Assembly: GCA_916048095.2 (NCBI GenBank)
Contig: OU696582.1
Span: 8,626,449 to 8,690,448, forward strand
Direction: 5' to 3'
Origin: Sacculina carcini
Taxonomy: Eukaryota; Arthropoda; Thecostraca; Sacculinidae
DNA: 64,000 nucleotides
Shown: positions 29,650 through 39,096 of the stretch, piece by piece
How the letters are laid out: every line of letters begins with the position of its first letter
Numbering within the stretch: the stretch's first letter is position 1
Notes under the pieces: generated by a model
The model's input: only the letters and a program-made list of their open reading frames with translations
Databases searched by the model: none
What the model was told of the DNA's origin: nothing
Position numbers and translations under genes: made by a program

Positions 29650-30177
29650 GTGTATATTGCAAGCAGTAAAGTGCAGTCGCAACCCTCCGACGTGATAGAG
29701 ATGGCCAATACTGGATTCCTTGATATAGTCGCCACAGCCAGCGGTATCATAGAAAACCTGCAGTGGGCCGACCATCACGTACACGAACAGAAAGCCTTCT
29801 TTGATGCTCAACAGCAGGAGACCATGCACGTTCTGCAACACTCCATGCAGGCAATGCCGCACACCGCTGCCGGTAGCCCACAGTCTGCTCAAGCTGTACT
29901 GGTCATAGTGAGCACTACACACCTGACTTTTCAACAGTACATAAACTGGATATCTTCGCTCCGCGTGTTCCGTGGATTTGTTTTGGACCTGCGTGCTCTT
30001 ATCGATCAAATAATGCAGTACAATTCCCAGGCACCACAGTTACCCCAGCTGATGTTGTGCAGAAATAATCTGAATGAAGTCCTGGGTAAAACCTACATAC
30101 CCGCACATCTGCAACAGGAAGTGGACCAGGCTAAGCAGGACATTGCGGACGCCGTCAAGATACTGCTGTCCAATTAA
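29650..30177 (+). CDS. Exon 2 of a secreted helical protein, paralogue of the 34.6-kb gene
   Basis: I do not recognise a named family. The exon opens after GTGCAG (acceptor AG at 29648-29649) in phase 0 and encodes about 175 residues ending LLSN and TAA. It aligns over its whole length with exon 2 of the gene at 34591. Shared landmarks are VLQ-x5-MPxTAAGxPQ, then WIxxLxxF-x3-V-x3-L, and EVDQAKQDI near the end; identity is roughly a quarter to a third. The protein is almost all helix-forming, with one cysteine (MLCRN). No exon 1 (start codon and signal peptide) is found upstream: a LINE fragment fills the intron and Penelope-like sequence lies beyond. It could be a live gene with a distant exon 1 or a recent pseudogene; the open frame itself is intact. 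Confidence 0.7.
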   Translation: MYIASSKVQSQPSDVIEMANTGFLDIVATASGIIENLQWADHHVHEQKAFFDAQQQETMHVLQHSMQAMPHTAAGSPQSAQAVLVIVSTTHLTFQQYINWISSLRVFRGFVLDLRALIDQIMQYNSQAPQLPQLMLCRNNLNEVLGKTYIPAHLQQEVDQAKQDIADAVKILLSN

Positions 30178-30537
30178 TTGCCCCGCTGCCCAGTTAATTG
30201 GCTACGTTTCCACACCTCTCTCTCTATCTCTCCCGCGAGCACAATTAATTCAGTTTTCTAGTTATGCAGCACTATATTGTGTTATATACTGGTGCTTAAT
30301 TATAATATTTTGAGGTTTATTGGTTTTATGGTTCTTTCTTGTTTTTATCCATGTATTCATATGAGTGTATGTATGTATGTATAAATATACTTTGGGAGAA
30401 AGTTGGCAGGAGATTGTGTGTCGTTTTTAATTACCACAACACAATGTCCATGTTAAAACGCGTGCAATGGTAATGTCCGCTCCACTGTGTAAAGACACTG
30501 TAACAGACATATAAATATAACTGTAGTTACAGACAGA
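30178..30537 (+). other. 3' flank of the paralogue exon
   Basis: AT-rich sequence with no repeat recognised elsewhere in the window and no coding frame. It contains several TATAAATAT-like strings but no clear canonical polyadenylation signal near the stop. It ends where the 16-bp satellite begins. Confidence 0.5.
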
Positions 30538-33127
30538 ATCACTGTCTCACGTCATCACTGTCTCACGTCATCACTGTCTCACGTCATCACTGTGTCACGT
30601 CATCACTGTCTCACGTCATCACTGTCTCACGTCATCACTGTGTCACGTCATCACTGTCTCACGTCATCACTGTCTCACGTCATCACTGTGTCACGTCATC
30701 ACTGTCTCACGTCATCACTGTGTCACGTCATCACTGTCTCACGTCATCACTGTCTCACGTCATCACTGTCTCACGTCATCACTGTTTCACGTCATCACTA
30801 TCTCACGTCATCACTGTCTCACGTCATCACTGTGTCACGTCATCACTGTCTCACGTCATCACTGTCTCACGTCATCACTGTCCCACGTCATCACTGTGTC
30901 ACGTCATCACTGTCTCACGTCATCACTGTCTCACGTCATCACTGTCTCACGTCATCACTGTCTCACGTCATCACTGTGTCACGTCATCACTGTCTCACGT
31001 CATCACTGTGTCACGTCATCACTGTCTCACGTCATCACTGTCTCACGTCATCACTGTGTCACGTCATCACTGTCTCACGTCATCACTGTCTCACGTCATC
31101 ACTGTCTCACGTCATCACTGTCTCACGTCATCACTGTCTCACGTCATCACTGTGTCACGTCATCACTGTGTCACGTCACCACTGTCTCACGTCATCACTG
31201 TCTCACGTCATCACTGTGTCACGTCATCACTGTCTCACGTCATCACTGTCTCACGTCATCACTGTCTCACGTCATCACTGTCTCACATCATCACTGTCTC
31301 ACGTCATCACTGTCTCACGTCATCACTGTGTCACGTCATCACTGTCTCACGTCATCACTGTGTCACGTCATCACTGTCTCACGTCATCACTGTCTCACGT
31401 CATCACTGTGTCACGTCATCACTGTCTCACGTCATCACTGTCTCACGTCATCACTGTGTCACGTCATCACTGTCTCACGTCATCACTGTGTCACGTCATC
31501 ACTGTCTCACGTCATCACTGTCTCACGTCATCACTGTCTCACGTCATCACTGTCTCACGTCATCACTGTCTCACGTCATCACTGTGTCACGTCATCACTG
31601 TTTCACGTCATCACTGTGTCACGTCATCACTGTCTCACGTCATCACTGTCTCACGTCATCACTGTGTCACGTCATCACTGTCTCACGTCATCACTGTCTC
31701 ACGTCATCACTGTCTCACGTCATCACTGTCTCACGTCATCACTGTCTCACGTCATCACTGTGTCACGTCATCACTGTGTCACGTCATCACTGTCTCACGT
31801 CATCACTGTCTCACGTCATCACTGTGTCACGTCATCACTGTCTCACGTCATCACTGTCTCACGTCATCACTGTCTCACGTCATCACTGTCTCACATCATC
31901 ACTGTCTCACGTCATCACTGTCTCACGTCATCACTGTGTCACGTCATCACTGTCTCACGTCATCACTGTCTCACGTCATCACTGTGTCACGTCATCACTG
32001 TTTCACGTCATCACTTTCTCAAGTCATCACTGTCTCACGTCATCACTGTCTCACGTCATCACTGTTTCACGTCATCACTGTCTCACGTCATCACTGTCTC
32101 ACGTCATCACTGTCTCACGTCATCACTGTCTCACGTCATCACTGTTTCACGTCATCACTATCTCACGTCATCACTGTCTCACGTCATCACTGTGTCACGT
32201 CATCACTGTCTCACGTCATCACTGTCTCACGTCATCACTGTCCCACGTCATCACTGTGTCACGTCATCACTGTCTCACGTCATCACTGTCTCACGTCATC
32301 ACTGTCTCACGTCATCACTGTCTCACGTCATCACTGTGTCACGTCATCACTGTCTCACGTCATCACTGTGTCACGTCATCACTGTGTCACGTCATCACTG
32401 TGTCACGTCATCACTGTGTCACGTCATCACTGTGTCACGTCATCACTGTCTCACGTCATCACTGTCTCACGTCATCACTGTCTCACGTCATCACTGTCTC
32501 ACGTCATCACTGTCTCACGTCATCACTGTGTCACGTCATCACTGTCTCACGTCATCACTGTGTCACGTCATCACTGTGTCACGTCATCACTGTGTCACGT
32601 CATCACTGTGTCACGTCATCACTGTGTCACGTCATCACTGTCTCACGTCATCACTGTCTCACGTCATCACTGTCTCACGTCATCACTGTCTCAAGTCATC
32701 ACTGTCTCACGTCATCACTGTCTCACGTCATCACTGTCTCACGTCATCACTGTCTCACGTCATCACTGTATCACGTCATCACTGTCTCACGTCATCACTG
32801 TCTCACGTCATCACTGTGTCACGTCATCACTGTTTCACGTCATCACTGTCTCAAGTCATCACTGGCTCACGTCATCACTGTGTCACGTCATCACTGTGTC
32901 ACGTCATCACTGTGTCACGTCATCACTGTCTCACGTCATCACTGTCTCACGTCATCACTGTCTCACGTCATCACTGTCTCACGTCATCACTGTCTCACGT
33001 CATCACTGTCTCACGTCATCACTGTATCACGTCATCACTGTCTCACGTCATCACTGTCTCACGTCATCACTGTATCACGTCATCACTGTGTCACGTCATC
33101 ACTGTCTCACGTCATCACTGTGTCACG
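30538..33127. repeat. 16-bp satellite, about 160 units, with higher-order repeats
   Basis: The unit is TCACTGTCTCACGTCA, with a common C-to-G variant (TGTGTCAC) and rarer variants (TTTCAC, TCCCAC, TATCAC, CTCAAG). Variant order shows internal duplication. 30723-31025 recurs exactly at 32083-32385, 85 units later, and a block around 31201-31300 recurs 38 units later. All three frames are open because the unit contains no stop in any frame; the 775-918-codon frames are artefacts. Each unit contains TCACGTCA, one base from a CRE/ATF site. Confidence 0.95.
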
Positions 33128-33450
33128 CACGTCTACAAGACACGACACGACACACAGCCACGCTCACATCGTCACCTACAGGGGCACACACACACACTCT
33201 CTCTCACACACACAAGCTCATAAAGGCAAAACCTCACACAATCAGTAACACTAACACTAACACACACACACACTCTCTCACACACACAATCAGTAACACT
33301 AACACTAACACACACACACACACATACTCTCACACACACAATCAGTAACACTAACACTAACACACACACACACTCTCTCTCACACACAATCAGTAACACT
33401 AACACACACACACACTCTCTCTCACACACAATCACCCAACAAGTACACAC
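33128..33450. repeat. CA-rich minisatellite with a unit of about 50-60 bp
   Basis: The strings ACACAATCAGTAACACTAAC and (AC)n plus ACTCTCTCTC alternate four times between 33230 and 33435. A short transitional stretch with CACGACACGACAC precedes it. Confidence 0.85.
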
Positions 33451-33539
33451 AACAAAAATATCTTTTTATATGCGCTTTATAAATATACAGACAATGTGAT
33501 AATATGTTTGCTTTAAAATTACATTAGAAAAAAACAACA

Positions 33540-34010
33540 CAAAAACTCAACAAGAAGTATTTTGCTTGTGCAACATTCACGCTGCAACACGCTGCAACAC
33601 GCTGCAACACGTTGCAACACGTCACACGTGACTTGACGTGGCAACTAGTCGCTCCCTCTCGTGTATGTGATCAGTACTAGCGTGTACACCAGAGCAAACC
33701 TATAAATTGAGCCCTTAACACAGCCACGTTCCTTGTGCTCACCGCATCGCCAGCAAGTACGCCATTATGCTTGTGAATTTGTTCTGTGTTAAGAGATTCA
33801 GTTATGACAATGCACTTGTATTTATTATCATTCCAGGTTATCATTGAGCAATTCGGTCGTTTATTAGAATTTACTCTGGTAGCTGAAGAAGCCGTGAGGC
33901 GAAAACGTTGTATTACTTAAAATTGATTTCTCAAAATATACTACTCAAAATATATTATTCAAATATAGTACTCAGATATATTCAGACAGTGTTCGATGAA
34001 GTTACTGCTT
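33540..34010 (+). mobile_element. Possible Penelope-like terminal (pLTR) remnant with TATA box and hammerhead-like core
   Basis: Four GCTGCAACAC-type repeats (33580-33620) precede CACGTCACACGTGACTTGAC and a TATA-like CTATAAATTGAG at about 33700. Further on, CTGAAGA (33883-33889), a short GCC-GTGA-GGC stem and GAAA (33901-33904) repeat the arrangement at 28300-28325, with the same GTGA loop and the same extra base. No RT sequence is adjacent. A host promoter cannot be excluded. Confidence 0.4.
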
Positions 34011-34590
34011 CAAATTCCTATTCCTATATATGCATATACATAATTTGAATATATATTAAATTATTATACTTTTGATTGAGTTACAATTTCGCATTCAAAG
34101 CCTCAGTTTGTCCGTTTCTGCTAGCTTCTACTTAAACACAGTTAACACTTCCCTGATACAATAAGATTTCCCTGGTTACCTGACCCCAACAGCAGGCATC
34201 TTAATGAGACAACTCATAGATACGAACAGCCAGGTTAATATTATCTCTATCTCTCATCTACATGCTAGCGACCAGCTATCATGTGGAGCCGTCGATATCT
34301 ATATCTATCATGTGAAGCCGCAACGATAATTTGGCATGCTTATTAGGCTACTGGTTTGTGATAGCCTGTATAACGGCTGCTATTATGGTTGATTTACGTT
34401 TAAGATGTCAATTGATATTTTTCAATATGGCGAAAGTACGTAGTGCGGATCCAGCAGCGACAATAACCGCACCAAATACGACATTTATCGCTAGTGTATT
34501 TCTACTGAAATAAACATTGTTACATTATTGTGTGGCTACAGAGGTACACACTCGTCAACATTTCGTCGAATCAAAATTAAATTATCCACC
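34011..34590 (+). promoter_or_regulatory. Upstream region of the secreted-protein gene
   Basis: This 580-bp stretch shows no repeat shared with the rest of the window and should hold the promoter and 5' UTR. I see no unambiguous TATA box close to the start. The start context ATCCACCATGT is close to a good Kozak match. A 60-codon open frame at 34331-34513 has a hydrophobic start but no other support and is not called. Confidence 0.35.
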
Positions 34591-35374
34591 ATGTCTCGCT
34601 CGCTGCTGCTGGTATTTCTGGTAAGTGAGGATATAATTAATTAATATACCTAATGTATTCTCACTACGCAAATGTAATATATTTTTGTATATGTATCTTT
34701 ATAGATTCCACATTCTCAATGGTATTTTCAGGAAATAACTAATTTTCTTGTGACTTGTGTCACTGTTAGTTGATAACATGATTTGTCACACGTGTACATG
34801 TATTCGGTTTTGGCCGTTTTCAAGCTAATTGGCTGACGTTGGTGTACAGGTGTGCAGTGCAATCAGCAGAATTGAAGCACAGCTACCCTGGGATAATATT
34901 CTCCGAGGCCAATTGTTCAATGTGATAACCCAAGCCGAAGCTGCGGTAGAGAATTTACATACGGTCAACAAACAAATTCAGTCAGAAAAAAAAAAATTCG
35001 AAACTGAAATTTCTCAGACATTGACAGTTTTACAGCAGGCAGTAAATATGATGCCCCGAACTGCAGCAGGTGTTCCCCAGGCTTCTCAAGGCTTGCTGAT
35101 TATCCTGAGCGCCACTCAGATGTCAACTGGTCGCTTCGAAGGATGGATTAACACACTGGAAATGTTCTACAGACACGTCAGAAGCATGCTTTATGAAATC
35201 AACCAATTGTTGGCGTCTGGTATCGTAAATGTATGGAGACGTGAGCTGCTGAAATGGAAAAACATACTCAATGATGCAATAAATACATGCTTTTTATCGT
35301 ATATGCTGAGGAAGCAAGTGGATGAAGCACAGAGGAGCATCTCATCAAAAATCAATAAACTCCTGCCCAATTAA
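34591..35374 (+). CDS. Two-exon gene for a secreted helical protein, about 184 aa
   Basis: Exon 1 is 34591-34620 and encodes MSRSLLLVFL. The intron is 34621-34849 (GTAAGT...TACAG, 229 bp, phase 0). Exon 2 is 34850-35374, ending TAA. Together they give a classic signal peptide (MSRSLLLVFL joined to VCSAISRIEA) with likely cleavage near IEA-QLP, and a mature chain of about 164 residues. The mature chain looks wholly helical. A long amphipathic helix runs AEAAVENLHTVNKQIQSEKK onward, the conserved core is VLQQAVNMMPRTAAGVPQ, a third segment is WINTLEMFYRHVRSMLYEI, and the C-terminal helix is RKQVDEAQRSISSKINKLL. Only one cysteine remains after cleavage, so no disulfide core. I recognise no known family; a paralogue exon lies 5 kb upstream in the same direction. 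AATAAA signals follow at 35453 and 35466. Confidence 0.82.
34621..34849 (+). other. Intron of the secreted-protein gene
   Basis: The 229-bp intron has donor CTG-GTAAGTGAGG and acceptor GGTGTACAG-GTGTGC. It falls between complete codons inside the signal peptide, the same place as the acceptor of the paralogue exon at 29650. Confidence 0.8.
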
Positions 35375-35920
35375 ACCCCCCCACTCCCCACGCTTGCACC
35401 CACCTCGCTAATAACACACCTCTTCTCCATAAGTAATTTAGTTTTCTTATTTAATAAATTCACTAAATAAAGTGGACTTTTAACATTTATTTTCGCATTA
35501 TCAACACCAATTATTTTTTGCTTTATTATTTCATTATTTATCTATGTATTTTTCTATATATGTATATATGTTTTCTATATATGTCTATTTCTATTTATCT
35601 ATATATGTATCTATGTATTTTTCATTATTTATCTATGTATTTCTGTGTACGAGTTTCTGTGTTTCTGTTTCTGTGTTTCTGTTTCTGTGTATATATTTCT
35701 GTGTTTTTGTCTCGTATATATACTTTGGGAAAAATAAACGGTATATTATGTTGTTTCTAATTAGCAAAATAAATTATACATAAACATAATCACGCGCATG
35801 TTATATATATGCTCTTACAATTGCTGAATACAATTAAATTTGTGACAAATAATAAATTCGCCCATAGCAGACCAAATCAAACACTGAAAGGATCTAAAAG
35901 ATCAAAAGATTCTAGATAAG
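35375..35920 (+). other. 3' UTR and flank of the secreted-protein gene
   Basis: It starts with a C-run and holds AATAAA at 35453-35458 and 35466-35471, plausible polyadenylation signals. From 35520 it is T-rich with ATCTATGTATTTTTC-type repeats. The whole stretch matches 5901-6117 plus 15181-15478 in unit 1, which lets the insertion sites there be read exactly. Confidence 0.7.
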
Positions 35921-36192
35921 TGCTTCTTAACCTGTGTGGGAAATTCCCCACTGATGGGGAATGGAAGGGTTGCCAAGTGGGAAGCTAAAGGTCGGACAGA
36001 ACAGGACAACTATGTGTGTTTTTATCAATTAAAATTAGTTTATGTTTCTAATGACCTCTAATGGCATTTACTTTGATGGAACAACTGAATTTATTTAATT
36101 TATCAGCGCTGTGTTGTGTGGAAAATGAAGAGATGACTTGTATTAAGAAGAAGTGTGGAATCAGTGAGGAAAAAAGTTGAGAGCCACTGCAC
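35921..36192. mobile_element. Small hAT-like non-autonomous element (tentative)
   Basis: The left end AGTGCTTCTTAACCTGTG and the right end, read inverted, CAGTGGCTCTCAACTTTTTT, resemble the CAGTGGTTCTCAACC termini common to many hAT MITEs. The 270-bp interior has no coding frame. An 8-bp target repeat was not identified. The right half recurs inverted at 56215-56290. Confidence 0.45.
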
Positions 36193-36234
36193 TGTGATAG
36201 GGGGCCTGCATTGAGCTGTGCGGAGCGGGTATAG

Positions 36235-36858
36235 TCAGTGAGCGTGACGGTTTCTAGAACGATGCCTGGGCTGCTTGCGGGGACTTCTTCTGACAGCACC
36301 CCGGCCCACGTGACACCTGCGAGTGTCTGTCGTGCAGCTCATCACACTCGTGAAGATGCTGGTGAGACGGGCAGGCCACTTGGTCAGTCGGGACGCGGTG
36401 TGTCGAAACTTCTCAACGGCCGATTCGACGGTGACAAACAGGAACTCTGTTTTCTGCTGCACTTACAGGTGGCGCTCGTCGCTCGAGCTGATGTCTGCCA
36501 ATAATCTGGCCTCGACCACGTTGAAGAAACGACTGCCAGCGTCTAGGGATCTCTGTAGCTGTTGCAGATGCTGGAAACTGTGCAGCGATACCAGGCCAAA
36601 CTCCAGCATGCGATCCACCGCCGCAGTCACCGTGCTCATGGGGATTTCGCCACATCCTCCACACCGTTCCTCCACCGACTCCAGAAACACCAACATCTCG
36701 TGGCAGTACTCGGAGAAAAGATGCTCGTGACGCTCGCAGAAGGCCACCTCCTGATGGAGTTTGTTGATTCTGTTGTCAATGTTGTAGATTAGCAAGTCGA
36801 CGTTTCTCTGAGCTAGCACAAGCACAACGTGTAGAAGCAGCCCCAGCGCCTGATGCTG
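36235..36858 (-). pseudogene. Exon of a second putative secreted protein, one in-frame stop
   Basis: On the minus strand the exon opens after GTTTCCAG (AG at 36860-36859) in phase 0. It reads QHQALGLLLHVVLVLAQRN, a hydrophobic run that looks like the rest of a signal peptide. About 190 helical residues follow, including INKLHQEVAF, EYCHEMLVFLESV, a CGGC motif, DRMLEFGLVSLHSFQHLQ and a basic C-terminus rich in RSPRKQPRHRSRN. The stop is at 36235. An in-frame TAA at 36463-36465 (codon 132) replaces the GAA found in the copy at 55563. The two copies are exactly 624 nt with no indels. No first exon is found. The layout resembles the 34.6-kb gene, so a distant relation is possible. Confidence 0.7.
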
Positions 36859-37089
36859 CTGGAAACACACGAGATCACAAACAAACCTACTAATTTAAGC
36901 ACGTGAGATAATAATTGGCGCTTCCACTGTTGTATTTTCATAATAGCTTAAATTTTCGCCAGACAAAATATTGAAGTCCACTCGGACCCATGAATCCCAT
37001 TGGACATTTATTTATGAGCTAAATTGCATATTTAGGAGAATGCAGGGTCAAAGAGGTTAAATGCCTCAAGTGACAGCTTATGAACACAA
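36859..37089 (-). other. Intronic flank of the pseudogene exon
   Basis: The 230-bp AT-rich sequence is matched, inverted, at 55335-55562. It ends at the SINE. It contains no recognisable exon 1 or start codon in a suitable frame. Confidence 0.5.
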
Positions 37090-37438
37090 ACAGGTGTGTC
37101 CCGTGCAGCTCGCTGTAGCCGCAGAACCAACCCTCTCCACGCTATGGCGCCACAAGGACGGAAGACGTATTAGAGAGGGCCACCTCCCCAGAATGCATGA
37201 CACAATACATGACTGATATCTGGTACCATCATTTACTGCTGGGTGGACAGGGGCTGTGGGATTGTAGAATTCACCCAAAGAAATTCTCCTCCGCCGGGTT
37301 TTGAACCACAGACCTCCCGCTTGTGAGGCGGGTGTACTACCACTACACCACGGTCCTCCCGCTTGTGAGGCGGGTGTACTACCACCACACCACGGTCCTC
37401 CCCCTTGTGAGGCGAGTGTACTACCACCACACCACGGA
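37090..37438 (-). mobile_element. tRNA-Val-derived SINE with three head units
   Basis: Same element as 15500-15884, with three rather than four 42-bp tRNA 5'-half units before the single T-arm. One unit carries two substitutions (CCCCCTTGTGAGGCGAGTG). The body matches at high identity. Confidence 0.72.
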
Positions 37439-37559
37439 GTCCATAACGGGCTGGTTTAAGAGTGTTGAAGCACAAAGTGTCTGAAATTAAATATATAAAT
37501 GAAAAATTTTTTTCACTTACCTGAATTAGGCAGTAAGACTTGAGGTTCATTTTTAGCGG

Positions 37560-39095
37560 TGTTACTGTCAAGTAAGCACGTTTTTTCAATTATATTCCTA
37601 TTAATATTTACATTGCATTACATGAAAATATATGCATACATATTTATGTCTAATTTGTTTGATTTTCTCATTTTACATTTTATTGCAAGCAAAATTATTT
37701 TACAAATTGCAACATTTATTGACAATATCATGCGTCGATAAATTTCTAAAATTAAAGAAATTAAAGAGAACCTCTGTGTGTCTGTCTGTGTGTCTGTGTG
37801 TCTGTGTGTCCCACCCTCCTTGGTCCATTTTCTATCATTCAATTCTCGGCCTACACCTGGCGGATTTGCTAACAATTTGTACCATCACGTTGGAATTTTT
37901 TGTCTACACTTAACCCTTAATTTTAAATTTTAAAAATGAAACCAAAAAAAGTTATAGCGGTAAAAATACCAAATGAACCCTGAAAATGCGAAAATTTTGG
38001 TCAATTTTCTGAAAACTACTCCTCTTAAACCAGCAATGATACAACTATAAAAATTATATCACTGTGTAGAAAATGTTCTGCTCTACTCAACAATTTATAA
38101 TTTATACCCAAAATTGAATATAAAACATATAAAATGGAAAAAAATTCACTCTACATTCAAAATTTTATTTAAACTCCACGCGTCCGATTTTCTATATTTT
38201 TTTTCTATTTCTCAAAAACTAATTATCACACATCTAAATAAATAATACTATCATGCTGGGAATTTTATTATCTACAACACGGTATAATTTTTGAATTTTC
38301 CAAAGTTTATTAAAAAAAGTTATGGCGGTGTGAAGTGTAAATGACAAAGTCAAAAAGGCAAAATTAGCACAAAAAACGTGAATATTTTGGTCAATCTTCC
38401 GCTATCTATTCCTCATAAAGCAGCAATGGTACAGCTATAAAAATTTTACTATTGTGTAAATAATTTTGTGTTCTACAAGAAAAGTCATAATTTATGCCCG
38501 CAAATGATACAAAAAATGTGCAAAATTGGCAAAATTCTACCATGACACTCACTCTGATATTATACCATCGTGCTATAAATTTTGTTTTCTACAATACGAG
38601 ATAATTTTTAATTTTCCAAAATGTATCTAAAGGACGTTACGGCGGTGTAAAGTCAAAATGTCATGTTGCCAATTTGACAGCTATTATGCGCACTTGCGAT
38701 TACACAGGAATGTACTACTGTGTAGATAATTTTGTGTTCTACAAGATAAGCTATAATTTATATACACAAATGATAAAAAAACGCGTAAAATTTGCAAAAT
38801 TCTCAAATACATCCAAAATTGCACTTGAACACCGGGCGACTGAAATTAATTCCTTTTTCTACTATTTCTCAGTAACTATTTGTAACACATAAAAATACAT
38901 TATACCATCGTGCTAGAAATCTTGTTTTCTACAATACGGTATAATTTGTAATTTTCCAAAGTGTATCTGAAGGAAGTTACGGCGGTGTAAAGTCAAAAGC
39001 ACATATTACCAATTTGACAGCTATTATGCGCACTTGCGATTACACAGGAATATACACCGATTAAATTTCACTGAAGCCCAATCACAATTAATAAT
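37560..39095 (+). mobile_element. Non-autonomous Helitron fragment (block A, unit 2)
   Basis: Contains the CTCTGTGTGTC...CCCACCCTCCTTGG 5'-terminal region at 37770-37830. Successive diverged units of about 370 bp follow, marked by 'ttacggcggtgtaaagt' or 'ttatggcggtg', ending at GCCCAATCACAATTAATAAT by 39090. At the point where other copies continue CATCATATCAGC, a LINE tail (ATT)n begins. No coding frame is present. Confidence 0.7.
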
Positions 39096-39096
39096 G

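Noticed and set aside
30592-33348. Three overlapping open frames of 775 to 918 codons with SRHHCLTSS and SHVITV repeats
   Set aside because: They are the three frames of a 16-bp satellite that lacks stops in any frame; the 16-residue periodicity follows from 3 x 16 nt. There is no start context, composition or conservation of a gene.
33562-33720. TATA-like box at about 33700 as the promoter of the secreted-protein gene
   Set aside because: It lies about 890 bp from the start codon beside Penelope-like features; without transcript data it is not assigned to the gene.
34331-34513. 60-codon frame with a hydrophobic start upstream of the secreted-protein gene
   Set aside because: No paralogue, no good start codon context and no splice relation to exon 1; likely chance.
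36238-36730. Plus-strand frames opposite the pseudogene at 36235-36858
   Set aside because: The minus-strand frame matches the duplicate exon at 55563 in length and protein sequence; the plus-strand frames are shadows.
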